Shown here piece by piece: positions 37,159 through 49,675 of a stretch of 64,000 nucleotides of DNA. The stretch is taken from positions 1,762,643 to 1,826,642 of the forward strand of contig LT598461.1 of NCBI GenBank assembly GCA_900074725.1, in the 5' to 3' direction. Below the pieces are notes generated by a model. It ran no database searches and had not been told where the DNA came from. It saw only the letters and a list, made by a program, of their open reading frames with translations. Origin of the DNA: Lachancea dasiensis. Lineage: Eukaryota; Ascomycota; Saccharomycetes; Saccharomycetales; Saccharomycetaceae. A program made the position numbers and the translations under genes. Position 1 is the stretch's first letter. Every line of letters starts with the position of its first letter.

Positions 37159-38220
37159 ATGGCTTTGGGCCAAAAGGTATTGAAGTCTGCACTTGAAGGT
37201 GTGGACTTTTATTGTCGTAAGAGTGACACTAAAACATTAAAGAAACTTGCATTTTTCACCGGTTCTAAGGTTGGAACTACTAAAGCTTCTCTTAGGACCA
37301 GTATAACGATGCAATGCGCACTACTTCAGCAACTTTCGGACGTCAGGAAAAAGAATGGACGACTGGAAGTCACGGCGGTAGACATGGGAGTAGAAAACTT
37401 TGCCTACAGCAGGTTGTCGTGGAAGATTTCTCAACCGGTACCCGAAATTATCGACTGGAACAAGATACAACTGCAAAACTCGACAATTGGAATTGTCCCA
37501 ACATCGGTTTCTTTTTCTCCAAAGTACATGGCCCGCGCTGCCCAGACGCTTACAGATATTCTCACGAAAAGACCACCGGACTTGTTCGTAATTGAAAAGC
37601 AACGGGCGAGAACGATGGGCTCTGCAAATATCCCCGATTCAATTCTTAGGGTTAACGCACTGGAGCACGTTCTCTACACAAGTTTGCTAGCCAAGCGTTA
37701 TTACAAAGAGCTGAAGTATCTTCTAGAGGCTTCAGATCCGCGAAGAATGACTGATTTTTGGTGCCAATTGATTCCGGTAAGAAGGCTGTTAGCTGCTACA
37801 TATGGAACTGACTCCCCAAAATTAGAGTCAAAGGCAAACAGTTCGAATCTTTCTAAACTTCTCAAAATCGAATTGGTAAAATCAGTTATATTCGAAGACT
37901 CTGCAGAGATGTTCACGCTCTCAACCGATTTGCAACAAAGAGTTTCAAGCTACCAGGCTACGAATACCAAGAAAAAATTGAATTTGTTCAATGCTCTGGA
38001 CCTGGGGCCGGGTGCCGGGAAGGCTAAGGAAGATGACCTGGCGGATTCATTGCTTCACGGCCTGGCCTGGCTCAAATGGTTGGGCAACTTTGAAGAACTC
38101 AGTAGCATTATCTTGGCAAACCCTACAGACCAAGCAGGTCTCCATGCATTCAACTCGTTCGTCAAGGACAAAGGTATAGCACACGAGCACTTTTCACAAT
38201 CCTGCATCAATAAGCTATGA
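37159..38220 (+). CDS. CCE1: Mitochondrial Holliday junction resolvase Cce1
   Basis: A 353-residue nuclease, exactly the S. cerevisiae length. Cce1 cuts four-way junctions in mitochondrial DNA and affects mtDNA segregation. It has an RNase H-like fold. Acidic active-site candidates are visible: Asp in AVDMGVENFAYSRL (~residues 73-86), Glu in VIEKQRARTM (~140), and the Asp pair and later Asp in KEDDLADSLLHGLAWLKW near 292-309. ILRVNALEHVLY is also characteristic. The N-terminus has the SAP-like helical segment ending in FFTGSKVGTTKA. PRP40, ARC19, URB1 and PUT3 follow downstream in ancestral order. Confidence 0.96.
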   Translation: MALGQKVLKSALEGVDFYCRKSDTKTLKKLAFFTGSKVGTTKASLRTSITMQCALLQQLSDVRKKNGRLEVTAVDMGVENFAYSRLSWKISQPVPEIIDWNKIQLQNSTIGIVPTSVSFSPKYMARAAQTLTDILTKRPPDLFVIEKQRARTMGSANIPDSILRVNALEHVLYTSLLAKRYYKELKYLLEASDPRRMTDFWCQLIPVRRLLAATYGTDSPKLESKANSSNLSKLLKIELVKSVIFEDSAEMFTLSTDLQQRVSSYQATNTKKKLNLFNALDLGPGAGKAKEDDLADSLLHGLAWLKWLGNFEELSSIILANPTDQAGLHAFNSFVKDKGIAHEHFSQSCINKL

Positions 38221-38267
38221 ACTAAACAGACATAAAACTAAAGTTTTGACCACGCCACAGCAGCACC

Positions 38268-38942
38268 TCAAAGTGTGGCTAAAAAGTCGCGCATCGACAT
38301 GTCTCCATTGGCCAGTGGGATCGTCTTGTGTATAGTCCTCTCAGGGTGCTCTAGGGCCAATTTGATAAACTGAGCAACGTCTTCCCGCTGGATCGCATAC
38401 CATGCCGATTTCTTGTCCTCCAGCGCACCCAATGGACACAGCTGGCCCGTCCCACTCTCGGAAAGCAACGACCCCGGTTGCAAAATAGTGTACTGCAGTC
38501 CCGACCCACGCAATATCGCGTCGGCCGTCCGCTTGGCAATGTAGTAGTTCCGCAGCTTGGTGTTCCAAAACATCTCGCGGTTGTTGGCGTTGACCGCAGA
38601 GACCATCACGAACCGATCGATTTTGCATTTCTGGCACGCCTCGATCGCCTTCATCGCGCCGTCCAGGTCTACCGTGAATATCCGCTCCACGCCCTTGCCT
38701 CCCGCTCCAGCAGTCCAAACCACAGCATCCTGGCTCCGTAGCGCCGCGCCTATCTCGTCTACAGAGCTTTCTTCAATGCTAGTCAAACTGGCCTCTATTC
38801 CCAGTTCCCGTTCGAAATACTCCTTCTGCTCGGCCGTCCTAACAACGGCAAGGGGTTCAAAGTCGTCCGAGGTTTTCAGCAGCTTGCACAAGAGCTGGCC
38901 AACACGACCATTCGCACCGATCACTGCAACCTTCAAAGCCAT
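38268..38942 (-). CDS. NAD(P)-binding atypical short-chain dehydrogenase, YMR090W type
   Basis: A 224-residue cytoplasmic protein matching S. cerevisiae YMR090W (227 residues), whose substrate is unknown. It has the atypical SDR nucleotide motif GANGRVGQLL at residues ~9-18, AVVWTAGAGGKGVERIFTVD, RFVMVSAVNA, YYIAKRTAD (the Tyr-X3-Lys pair) and YTILQPGSL. The family includes flavin and biliverdin reductase-like enzymes. It converges on CCE1 with 47 bases between stops. Its high GC in the third codon position is visible compared with CCE1. Confidence 0.93.
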   Translation of the reverse strand: MALKVAVIGANGRVGQLLCKLLKTSDDFEPLAVVRTAEQKEYFERELGIEASLTSIEESSVDEIGAALRSQDAVVWTAGAGGKGVERIFTVDLDGAMKAIEACQKCKIDRFVMVSAVNANNREMFWNTKLRNYYIAKRTADAILRGSGLQYTILQPGSLLSESGTGQLCPLGALEDKKSAWYAIQREDVAQFIKLALEHPERTIHKTIPLANGDMSMRDFLATL

Positions 38943-41012
<2,070 letters not shown>

Positions 41013-41663
41013 TTGTGGAAGGGACGTACTTGGAAGCACTGTGAATTTGGATTAAACTGGATTAGATCGATCATGAATGAGACATAAACTAGATAAAATA
41101 ACGATGGTGCCGTTGCCCACCACTCTTTATAGATTATAACACGATCATATCAAAAAGACGATCATGAACCCGCGCCCTTAGGCTACTGTTTTCTTTCTCA
41201 ACCATAGATAGGCATATTAATTATTACCAAAAGCCGACTGCTTTACAACCGGGCTGCATTTAGCTCCAAGAGAACTACTTTGTATTACCAACGTAAAGGC
41301 AACTTACCTGCTCCACAAGCTTTCTGCCAGAAACTGAATGCATGTCACTACTTAACTTCATCATCTTGTATCTAACAAACAATTATGTGGCATGTACATC
41401 CTTGCGGCTAAAGATGCCCAAAGAATTCAGCCATTCTCAGCTATCAAGCCAACAGCTTTACCTGAAGCTCAGGAATGGTATCAAGGCTGGTAGGTAGTAG
41501 CTCTCTTAAGCATGGATACTCTGCTGGCAGATTAAATCGTGATTTAGGTACTCGTGTCCGTACTCACACCTTGTCTGATAGAAAGTAAAACACTACCTCC
41601 AAAAGTAAGCATCAAGATACCTGGAAGTACCAAAAGTACTAATCCGATCTAAATCAACCTAAC
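41013..41663. promoter_or_regulatory. OYE/SEC11 spacer
   Basis: 651 bases between tandem plus-strand genes. Several CTACCTCC/TACTGG direct motifs are scattered before SEC11. No ORF or RNA gene is seen. Confidence 0.4.
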
Positions 41664-42170
41664 ATGAATCTGCGGCTCGAATTGACACGGTTCTTAAACC
41701 TATGGTTTGCACTAGCTTCCGCTTTCATGTTTTGGAAAGGTCTTTCCATAGTGACTGATTCACATTCTCCGATCGTCGTTGTACTCTCAGGTTCCATGGA
41801 GCCTGCTTTCCAAAGGGGCGATATTTTATTTCTTTGGAATAGGAACACATACAGCAAGGTCGGGGACATTGTGGTTTATGAAGTGGACGGAAAAGATATT
41901 CCGATTGTACACAGGGTCTTGCGGGAACACGTCGACGAGAGATCTGGGAAACAACTTCTGCTCACCAAGGGCGATAACAATGCCGGAAACGACATTCCTT
42001 TGTATGCTAAACGTAAGGTTTACTTGAATAAGGAGAAAGACATCGTGGGGACGGTGAAGGGCTACATTCCCCAGCTCGGGTACGTCACGATCTGGATCTC
42101 TGAAAATCGTTATGCAAAGATGGGCCTGATGGCTCTAATAGGCTTGAGCGCATTGCTAAGTAATGAATAG
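41664..42170 (+). CDS. SEC11: Signal peptidase catalytic subunit Sec11
   Basis: A 168-residue ER membrane protease (S. cerevisiae 167). It cleaves signal peptides from secretory proteins in the signal peptidase complex. One N-terminal membrane helix spans ~12-30, and a second hydrophobic stretch closes the protein. The type I signal peptidase Ser-His-Asp residues are Ser44 in LSGSMEPAF, His83 in PIVHRVL, and Asp104 and Asp110 in KGDNNAGND. The upstream neighbour of DAL81 in S. cerevisiae is also SEC11; here PRP40 and ARC19 are interposed. Confidence 0.97.
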   Translation: MNLRLELTRFLNLWFALASAFMFWKGLSIVTDSHSPIVVVLSGSMEPAFQRGDILFLWNRNTYSKVGDIVVYEVDGKDIPIVHRVLREHVDERSGKQLLLTKGDNNAGNDIPLYAKRKVYLNKEKDIVGTVKGYIPQLGYVTIWISENRYAKMGLMALIGLSALLSNE

Positions 42171-42244
42171 AAGAGTGTATATACGATGTAAAATATACGA
42201 TGATAGTTACGCTTGAAGAGCACTCCTGATTTCGTTGTAAGAGA

Positions 42245-43960
42245 TTAATAATCGAGTTCCACTGGTGTGAGGGCGCGCTTTCGCGGTATCTTTGATGTCG
42301 GGAGAAGATCTGCGCTGGAAGGATTACTAGGCTGTACTGGCGCTTTGGTTGGTTCGAATACTTGAAATAATTTCCGCCTCTCATCTTCATCTGTCAAGTC
42401 TCTGAACTCTGGGTAATCCTGCAGAATTGGGCGAGCCTCCTCGAAAGTTGCGGGTTTGGGTCTCGACTCAGAGAAAACGCGATGCAAAAGAAGTGTGAAG
42501 AACCTTCTCCTTTGTTCAAGCAATCTTTGCTCTATTTCTTTCTGTTGCTGAACCTTCTGAGCCCTGTCCTCGATAAGTTTAGACACTAGTATCGAGCGAT
42601 CTATGTCGTCTAACATTGATAATTGCGGGTGGCTCTTTAACAAGGTAGAAAGCTCGTCTTTGTCTACTTCAGGTTCGACGTTCCATTCATATTTTCTTTC
42701 TATCAAAAATTGATTGGCTATACTCTGGTGTGCTTTCATGATCAGTCCCTTTTCTTCCACCATGTCCAAAAATAAGTCTAATGGCGATGACCCATTTCTC
42801 CCAACGATGTCTTTGAATCTGGAATCAGACTTGAGCACCGGATACAGGTCTTCCCACTTGGTGTTGCATTTTATACGCGCATTGTGCTCGGCCAATAGCT
42901 TTTTAAATCTGTCTCGAGCCTTACGATCCATCGTGTAGTTTGCACTTTTTGACGATTCAAGCTGCTGGAGGGTTTGTGACGAGAATGATTCCACTATGTT
43001 GACGTATTCTTTCAGCACGTCATGTTTAGAAAGCGTTTGGAAGTGCCGATTCGACATAAACCGGGCATTATTGTCAAAAAGATAGGTATCTGACAGCTCT
43101 TTCCAGGAGATATAGTTTTCTCTGTCTGTGAGTATGGCATTCAAGTAGTCTTGCAGCTCGGTAATGGCTTGTGATCTGGTCTTTTCCAACCCATGAAAAT
43201 GCGTTTCACGAAGATCTGCGACATACTCTTCGAACACTTTGCGCTTAGTCTTTTCACTCACCACTGAGTGCTTGTAGATGGGCTCATTTGCGAAAATGCG
43301 CTTGGCAGTTACCCACCGCGTATAATAGTGGATTCCCGAGCACTGGGCTAGCATAGACCAGAACGCCTCTTTGAATTTGTTGACTGCCGAGTGCTCCTTT
43401 AGCAGCTGGTCTTCCGACCTATTGGTCAGGTACTGCTCGAACATTTTCCGCTTCCAGACCGGGTCATCGTCTACGCACCAGTAGCGAGGATCTGAACAAC
43501 TTAGCTCGGAGATGATCTTGTTAAAAGACCAAGTAGAATCAATCTGGTGGTCTGCTAGCATTTCTAAAAACAGAACTTCAGCTTCCGACTTGGGTAGGGC
43601 CACGGTCTCCACGAGTTTCGAATTGAGCTTGTAAAGCTCGGGTTCCTCTGAAACTTGCGGATTAGCAACACTTTCGGAAGCTTCGGGTCTTTGGTCAGCC
43701 GCGTCAGATGGAGCCTCCGACGCTACTAATTCCGGCTGCTCTGCCAACGAAGGTACTTCCCACCTGGATTCTCCGGACTCCTCATGGTAATAATAAATCT
43801 CGCCTCCCTCAGCTTGCGCCACTTTCCAACCTTGTTTCTCAAGCTTCAGTTCTAGCTCTGTGTATAACTCTCGAGGTTTCTCCCAACTGGTTTCGCCAGA
43901 CCCGGTATGGTAGTAGTATGAACGGCCAGAGGGATCCTTCGCTTCCTGCCAATCGCTCAT
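42245..43960 (-). CDS. PRP40: U1 snRNP splicing factor Prp40
   Basis: A 571-residue protein (S. cerevisiae 583). Prp40 bridges the 5' splice site and branch region in the commitment complex through the BBP protein. Two WW domains lie at residues ~2-30 (WQEAKDPSGRSYYYH, ETSWEKP) and ~42-71 (GWKVAQAEGGEIYYYHE, RWEVP). Several FF domains follow from ~125 to 510, for instance FLEMLADHQIDSTWSFNKII and FKKLLAEHNARIKCNTKWED. A short basic tail ends the protein. It converges on SEC11. Confidence 0.96.
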   Translation of the reverse strand: MSDWQEAKDPSGRSYYYHTGSGETSWEKPRELYTELELKLEKQGWKVAQAEGGEIYYYHEESGESRWEVPSLAEQPELVASEAPSDAADQRPEASESVANPQVSEEPELYKLNSKLVETVALPKSEAEVLFLEMLADHQIDSTWSFNKIISELSCSDPRYWCVDDDPVWKRKMFEQYLTNRSEDQLLKEHSAVNKFKEAFWSMLAQCSGIHYYTRWVTAKRIFANEPIYKHSVVSEKTKRKVFEEYVADLRETHFHGLEKTRSQAITELQDYLNAILTDRENYISWKELSDTYLFDNNARFMSNRHFQTLSKHDVLKEYVNIVESFSSQTLQQLESSKSANYTMDRKARDRFKKLLAEHNARIKCNTKWEDLYPVLKSDSRFKDIVGRNGSSPLDLFLDMVEEKGLIMKAHQSIANQFLIERKYEWNVEPEVDKDELSTLLKSHPQLSMLDDIDRSILVSKLIEDRAQKVQQQKEIEQRLLEQRRRFFTLLLHRVFSESRPKPATFEEARPILQDYPEFRDLTDEDERRKLFQVFEPTKAPVQPSNPSSADLLPTSKIPRKRALTPVELDY

Positions 43961-44466
43961 TCTCGTACTTAGAAAACAGAGCAGAAAGCTCTCTAAAGCA
44001 ATGAGGTGAGAGTATTATACCAATCAAGCCTCACAATCAAGCAGACGACGCACCTAACTCTCTTCAATCGACAGGTTAGGTTTTCTATAACACCTGTCAT
44101 TTTCACCGGATGCGATGACTTCCAATAATATTATAGGTTTTAACGCTAAAGAAATAAATTAAAATGAACAACAGACTAGCTCGATACGCCCCACAGGAAT
44201 AGTCGCATTCTCCAACGTTCCTCGAACCAGAATATAACTCACTACCCATACCCGTTAGCTCAGGAAACGCTCGGTTAACTTCACCACAGCATTTTAATAT
44301 CACTGAGTACGAGCATATGTGCTTTAAATTTCCATAATGTAAAGGGGCCATACGCCAAACCTGGCCATAGCCATCCATACCAGCTACAGGGACTTGTTTG
44401 CTCATAAAGCCCAGCGGATTCCTTTGCAATTGCTTTCAAATCTCAATAAGTTAAGATTAACACAGC
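43961..44466. promoter_or_regulatory. Divergent promoter region PRP40/ARC19
   Basis: 506 bases between divergent genes. A 100-codon ATG-initiated frame on the minus strand (44103-44405) ends in a hydrophobic segment but matches no family I know. Confidence 0.4.
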
Positions 44467-44982
44467 ATGTCTCAGTCCCTACGTCCTTATCTCACAGCAG
44501 TGCGCTATTCCTTACAAGCTGCTTTAAACCTAACGAATTTCTCTTCACAAGTGGTAGAGAGACACAACCGGCCTGAAGTCGAAGTAACAAACACAAGCGC
44601 AGAACTACTCCTGCAGCCTATGCACATCTCGAGGAATGAGCATGAACAAGTTTTGATCGAGCCCAGCGTAAACTCGGTGAGAGTCAGCATCAAGGTCAAG
44701 CAGGCGGACGAAATCGAGCAAATTTTGGTGCACAAATTCACTCGGTTCTTGGAACAGCGTGCAGAATCATTTTACGTGTTGAGAAGAGTGCCCATTGAGG
44801 GTTTCAGCATCTCGTTTCTGATCACGAACAAGCACACCGAGACGATGAAAACAGAAAAGCTGGTAGATTTTATTATAGAGTTCATGGAGGAAGTTGATAA
44901 AGAAATCAGTGAGATGAAGCTGTTCTTGAATGCGAGGGCCAGGTTTGTGGCCGAGGCGTACCTTGGGGAGTTTGTGTATTGA
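44467..44982 (+). CDS. ARC19: Arp2/3 complex subunit Arc19 (ARPC4)
   Basis: A 171-residue protein, exactly the length of S. cerevisiae Arc19. With ARPC2 it forms the structural core of the Arp2/3 actin nucleator in cortical patches. The whole chain is conserved: [19 protein letters not shown] at the start, [50 protein letters not shown], and [19 protein letters not shown] near the end. It diverges from PRP40 as YKL013C does from YKL012W. Confidence 0.98.
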   Translation: MSQSLRPYLTAVRYSLQAALNLTNFSSQVVERHNRPEVEVTNTSAELLLQPMHISRNEHEQVLIEPSVNSVRVSIKVKQADEIEQILVHKFTRFLEQRAESFYVLRRVPIEGFSISFLITNKHTETMKTEKLVDFIIEFMEEVDKEISEMKLFLNARARFVAEAYLGEFVY

Positions 44983-45496
44983 ACACTGAGCATTGAAATT
45001 TTGAGAGCATTGAAATTTCAAGTGGCGGGACGCACCCCAAAATCAAGCAATAGACTCTCAAGTAATCACGCACCTACTGGTAGAATCGCTACACCTTTAG
45101 AAAAAATCTGTGACCAGAAATGGCCGATGACCGACGGCCAATAAAATAAGTCCCAGCTTAAATCCTACCGAAGACTGCAATATAGCTAATAGTACCCAGC
45201 CTAGCTGGCTGCACATATCAAACAAACGATAAGTAGTCTTGGTGTTGATCGGTTGCTGTGAACAGCTGGAAAGTGGCCATTGTGCCGGAACTCAACTATA
45301 TAACCTCGTGTTGAATGCTATTTAGACATGGCAATTTCCATAGTCTGAAAAACATTAGCATGATGACCAGGTAACTCATCGCCATTATCTGGCATTCAAA
45401 CAGCCGTAACTATTCGATAAGGTGGCTATAGTGCTGTATTTTCGGCAATTCGGTCTTATTGCGTGTCTTTGTGAAGGCCAAACTCGTCTGTAAGAG
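44983..45496. promoter_or_regulatory. ARC19/DAL81 spacer
   Basis: 514 bases. Repeated GGTGGCTATAG/GGCTGCAC-type motifs are scattered. It contains a GATAAG at 45415-45420 and a CGATAAG at 45228-45234, possible GATA-factor sites upstream of DAL81. Confidence 0.45.
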
Positions 45497-48400
45497 ATGT
45501 CAAACCAAGGCTTTGAAACGTGGAACCCAGGTTCCGCCAACGGCAAGGGCTATCACAATGTTAATAGCGCTATGCTGAATTTAAACGACGACTACGCACA
45601 CATCTTGAGTACTCTAGTGCACAACAGCAGCTCGCAAGCCCCAAACGGTGCCAGGATTGGACATAGAGACCAACCGCAGGGTACGCCTGCGGCGCATGCC
45701 GGCTCGGATCTGGGGACCACAAAGGACCAAACCGGCAACGCTGACTCCCAAAGCATCAAGAATCCTAATAGCAATAACAATGGTAATAATAATGATAATA
45801 ATAATAATAATAATAACAATAACACTGGCAATGGCGACCAACAACCGAACCTCGATCTTCTGCTGCAGTATTACCAGGAGCTGTTTAGCCGTTCTGGCGG
45901 TGCAGCCGCGGATTACAACAAAAGTCCCACCAATAGCAGCCATACCGGTCAGGCCAACGGTCCTACTGATGCGTCGCGTTCACAAAACCCTACTCTCACA
46001 TCTAAAGCGCTAGCGGCCATGGGGAACAAGTCTGTGATCGCCGAAAAACCGTGCGACCACTGTCGTAGAAAGCAAATCAAATGTGTGATAGTACCAGATT
46101 TGAGCAACTGTGTGCAATGCGAAACTAAGGGAATCAAGTGTGTCACGTCGGAACGGCCAGAAATTAGTGAAATTGGTCAAGATAGGTCCAAGCGTAATCG
46201 TGTAGACGAGAACGTTAACGTGCACGAGCTCCTCAAAAGGTCTAGGCCCAATGGTGGTGACACAGTCTCTCAGTATTATACGGATTTGTTACAAAACTTG
46301 AATCAGTCATCGAGCGGTGGAAGGAAAAGTTCTGACAATACCAACGTAACGGCAGCAACACAGTTCTCGACGCCTTATATCCCCTTCGATACCCCTGGTC
46401 AAGTCGATCTGGGCCAAAGCTCTACAAATAGCCTCCAAAATGGTGCTTCCCCTTCGCACATATCGGCGTTTCCTAGCTACAATTCGGCCCACCAAAATAT
46501 TCCGTTCGTTCAGCCGCCCATTCAATATCCCAGATCTTCCTTTTATGTCGGTCCCACCTCAGTCTTTGACATCAATCTCGTGAATCATGTCAAATTAGAC
46601 AAAATCGACCAGGTGCAGCTCTGTAAGACGCTCGCTCTGCGAAAAGTCGCCCCCAATGTTCAATTTCTACTCCGAGACGATCTGAACCAACAACTCTACA
46701 TGAAACAAGAACAAGAGGTTGATATGGTTGAAAAGCTAGTTCATCCCCACGGGAAAATATTGGTTGACATCTTCTTTAAACTTATACACCCTCAGTTCCC
46801 CATTTTACACGAAAGAGTGTTTCTGGAAAAATACTCTAGATCATATCGGGAGTTGACGGCACCTCTTTTAGCTGCGCTCTATTCACTCTCTCTACAGTGG
46901 TGGGATTTCCATCCTCAGCTTGTTGGCTTTCCAAAACCTGACGTGATTGACAAACTGAACGAAATTGCCTTGAGGACTTTCTTCGACGTCATAGAAAGAC
47001 CAAAACTCAGCATTGTTCAAACTGGACTATTAATATTACAATGTCGAAGCGAAAGCTCTAGTAATTGGGCTATTTGTTCAGAAGTAGTAGCCTTAGCTGA
47101 AGATCTAGGGTTAGGCGTCGACTGCCAAGACTGGAGGCTGCCTCGTTGGGAGAGGGGTCTTAGACGAAGGCTAGCATGGGCTGTGTGGCTACAAGATAAG
47201 TGGACGTCGATGATGGAGGCAAGACATTCTCATTTAATCCTAGGCAGAAACTGGCTTGTAAAAATGTTAACGGATGAAGATTTTCCTGCAATTAACCCCT
47301 CCAAAAATTCACCTGTTAATGGATCACAGTCGAATGTTCAAATGCTGAGAGACGTCACCAGTCCGACTGGCAATAAATCAATGCTGGACTTATCACCATC
47401 CCCAGATGATTACAGGAATAGCAAATTGATGTTTCAACATATGATATCATTAAGCATTATCTTGGGAGGAGTTATGGATACCTTTTACACTTTGGGCGCT
47501 CTCGAGACCGTCACTAGGATAGATCAAGTTCTGAAGTTAGCGAAACCTCTCCAATTAAAAATGCGAGAGTGGTACCATTCGTTGCCAACTGAACTCTCTA
47601 TGGGTTCATTTCAGGAGCGCAGATTCAACAGCAATGCTTCCTTGACTCTTTCGTATTTTGCTGTTGAATTAACTTTGCATCGAAGGATAATAGTCACTCT
47701 GAATAACGACACGTCGCCCGAATTAGTTCAGGTGTGCAGATTGGCCGCGAAAACAAGATTAATTGCCGCCATCGAATTCGTACGGGATCTGAAATTTGAA
47801 CATATCAATTCTTTCTGGTACACTTGCTCTACTGGAAATCTTACGCTGATTGGAACGTTTGCGGCTTTATTGTATATTACTGCACCGACTAAAGATGAGG
47901 CTACAATTTTTAGAGACTGTTTGAGAAATTACGTTTGGATACTAAGAATGAACTCGAAAAGCTTTGAAAAGGCTGGTAACAGTTTGCAAAGAATACATAT
48001 GCTTTTGGTGCAAATTCCAGGCTTACTGACAGATGACCCACCTGTATCTCAGGCCCCTCCGCCACCAACCTTCACCCAAAGGTCATTGTCTCCACTCGCA
48101 CCGCCACAGCAAGGAGAGAATCAAAGTTTAATGTCTTCTGGTGCCATTGCACAGAGTCCTTTTGGTGCACAATCTATTACAAATCAAATGAAAAACCTGC
48201 CGCCGGACATTTTACATCAGCTGGTTAACATCCACAACAACATGCCAACCATTAGCACATCAAATAGCCCCGACAAGGCACAACGGCTGCCACACCATTC
48301 GGCTAACGATGATTCGGGCGCTCGTGAAGCGTTGAACGAACTGAGCCGTATGTCGCCAGCCACAAGCTCTTCTGGTGAAAAGCACTCCCCCAGAAAAACT

Positions 48401-48790
48401 CCAAAGGGCCGCAATCTGGAAGATGACTCGCCACCTGTGTTGAGACAGTCCATTAAGGAAGGTAGTCAGGCTGCAGACGTATCTTCAAGGATCAACATAA
48501 AGTCAAAAATGTTGACCCCGCAAAGCGTCACAGGTGGTACTGGGAGAAATAGTAAGTCTTCGAATTCCGGCGAGTACCAAGTTTCAAATAGTATCAATTT
48601 TGACATGCAAAAAGACAGGCTGCTTGCTTCGCGTACACCGGGAGAGGACTCGAACATTTCTGAAGAGTCTGTGGAAGCTGGTAGTTCAATTTCTCAAACT
48701 ACCGGGAAAGACGATATTGTTGGCAACGAACAAGAGCTCGACCAGCAAGGACAGGATTATCAGCAAGATACAACTCATGAAATATCCTGA
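45497..48790 (+). CDS. DAL81: Zn2Cys6 co-activator of nitrogen catabolic genes Dal81
   Basis: A 1097-residue nuclear regulator (S. cerevisiae 970). Dal81 helps pathway activators such as Uga3, Dal82 and Stp1 to induce GABA, allophanate and amino-acid permease genes. The N-terminus has an Asn-rich tract at residues ~91-113 coded by AAT repeats. The Zn2Cys6 cluster spans residues 186-215 with six Cys (CDHCRRKQIKC, then CVQC and C). The fungal transcription-factor middle homology domain covers ~420-800, with GKILVDIFFKLIHPQFPILH. The C-terminal 250 residues are Ser/Pro/Gln/Asn-rich. SEC11 and INA22 flank it in the ancestral order of YIR022W, YIR023W and YIR024C. Confidence 0.93.
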   Translation: MSNQGFETWNPGSANGKGYHNVNSAMLNLNDDYAHILSTLVHNSSSQAPNGARIGHRDQPQGTPAAHAGSDLGTTKDQTGNADSQSIKNPNSNNNGNNNDNNNNNNNNNTGNGDQQPNLDLLLQYYQELFSRSGGAAADYNKSPTNSSHTGQANGPTDASRSQNPTLTSKALAAMGNKSVIAEKPCDHCRRKQIKCVIVPDLSNCVQCETKGIKCVTSERPEISEIGQDRSKRNRVDENVNVHELLKRSRPNGGDTVSQYYTDLLQNLNQSSSGGRKSSDNTNVTAATQFSTPYIPFDTPGQVDLGQSSTNSLQNGASPSHISAFPSYNSAHQNIPFVQPPIQYPRSSFYVGPTSVFDINLVNHVKLDKIDQVQLCKTLALRKVAPNVQFLLRDDLNQQLYMKQEQEVDMVEKLVHPHGKILVDIFFKLIHPQFPILHERVFLEKYSRSYRELTAPLLAALYSLSLQWWDFHPQLVGFPKPDVIDKLNEIALRTFFDVIERPKLSIVQTGLLILQCRSESSSNWAICSEVVALAEDLGLGVDCQDWRLPRWERGLRRRLAWAVWLQDKWTSMMEARHSHLILGRNWLVKMLTDEDFPAINPSKNSPVNGSQSNVQMLRDVTSPTGNKSMLDLSPSPDDYRNSKLMFQHMISLSIILGGVMDTFYTLGALETVTRIDQVLKLAKPLQLKMREWYHSLPTELSMGSFQERRFNSNASLTLSYFAVELTLHRRIIVTLNNDTSPELVQVCRLAAKTRLIAAIEFVRDLKFEHINSFWYTCSTGNLTLIGTFAALLYITAPTKDEATIFRDCLRNYVWILRMNSKSFEKAGNSLQRIHMLLVQIPGLLTDDPPVSQAPPPPTFTQRSLSPLAPPQQGENQSLMSSGAIAQSPFGAQSITNQMKNLPPDILHQLVNIHNNMPTISTSNSPDKAQRLPHHSANDDSGAREALNELSRMSPATSSSGEKHSPRKTPKGRNLEDDSPPVLRQSIKEGSQAADVSSRINIKSKMLTPQSVTGGTGRNSKSSNSGEYQVSNSINFDMQKDRLLASRTPGEDSNISEESVEAGSSISQTTGKDDIVGNEQELDQQGQDYQQDTTHEIS
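45773..45833 (+). repeat. AAT/AAC trinucleotide microsatellite in DAL81
   Basis: A run of about 20 AAT and AAC codons, broken by single GGT and GAT codons, encodes the Asn-rich tract. Such tracts vary in length between strains. Confidence 0.85.
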
Positions 48791-48925
48791 GCTCTGAAAT
48801 ATAGGTTTAGATATACGTACATTTGCATTCGTAGTAAAGAGCAGCCGTTAAGATTTAATCTTTAAAATAAGCTCAAAAAGGTATTGCGAATGTTAGAAAA
48901 GCATTAAGGCATTCGTCTCCGGAGT

Positions 48926-49675
48926 CTACAGAAATTTTGATACTTTCATATCATCTGCTGAACCACTATAGTCGCCTGCATTCTCTACAATGACGTGAGT
49001 TCCCGTTTCGGGTTTGTATTTGAGTCTTTCCTTTTCAGCCTCCGCCTCCTTTGCTAACGCTGCCTTATCTGTAAGAATCGTAGAGTCAGATGACGGTTCA
49101 GAAGAAGAGTTGGTAATCTGTGGCACCATTTCTGGAAGTTTGGGAGCTGCTACTGTCTCCGCAGGTAGAGAAAGCTCTTCGTTATTCACGTCCTTCATGA
49201 TATCCTCGTAAAGATCTCGCAGGGAGGTCATATCGTCATCTGAAGCTTTCATTCCATTTAACCTCTTTATAGTGTTTTCCTTGGGCTTCACACTGTCTCG
49301 TACTCTCGATGCATCTTCTTCAAGGCCAACGAACTCAGATTTTAGAAACCGTTGAAACAATTTGTTCACGAGCATTAGCTCTTGATCTGGATCAACTTTT
49401 TCGTTTTTCTCCACTCTGCAAATCATATCCCTGAGAATCTGAATTTTTAACGCGTAACGATTCTCCATCTCTTCGTTCTTACGTTCTTGTTCCATAACAT
49501 TAGTTAACATAGAGCCAAAAAGAACCACCACTAACGCAGGTTTTAGCATGCTTTTGTCAAATTTTGACGAGCGACTAGTGTTCTCTGTATTTAACGCCTG
49601 ACTACCGTAGAATCTCGACGGAAAGGGGATCCTCGTGGGTCCTCTTAAGAGACGCCGCCAAAGTATGGTCTGCAT
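48926..49675 (-). CDS. INA22: F1Fo-ATPase assembly factor Ina22
   Basis: A 249-residue mitochondrial inner-membrane protein (S. cerevisiae 216). With Ina17 it forms the INAC complex that supports assembly of the peripheral stalk. A basic presequence (MQTILWRRLLRGPTR) is followed by one membrane span at ~44-60 (LKPALVVVLFGSMLTNV), then a soluble coiled-coil domain with EMENRYALKIQILRDMI, as in Ina22. The frame continues upstream to a TTG at 49831 without an ATG, so 49675 is the start. Assignment is supported by the DAL81 neighbour. Confidence 0.85.
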   Translation of the reverse strand: MQTILWRRLLRGPTRIPFPSRFYGSQALNTENTSRSSKFDKSMLKPALVVVLFGSMLTNVMEQERKNEEMENRYALKIQILRDMICRVEKNEKVDPDQELMLVNKLFQRFLKSEFVGLEEDASRVRDSVKPKENTIKRLNGMKASDDDMTSLRDLYEDIMKDVNNEELSLPAETVAAPKLPEMVPQITNSSSEPSSDSTILTDKAALAKEAEAEKERLKYKPETGTHVIVENAGDYSGSADDMKVSKFL

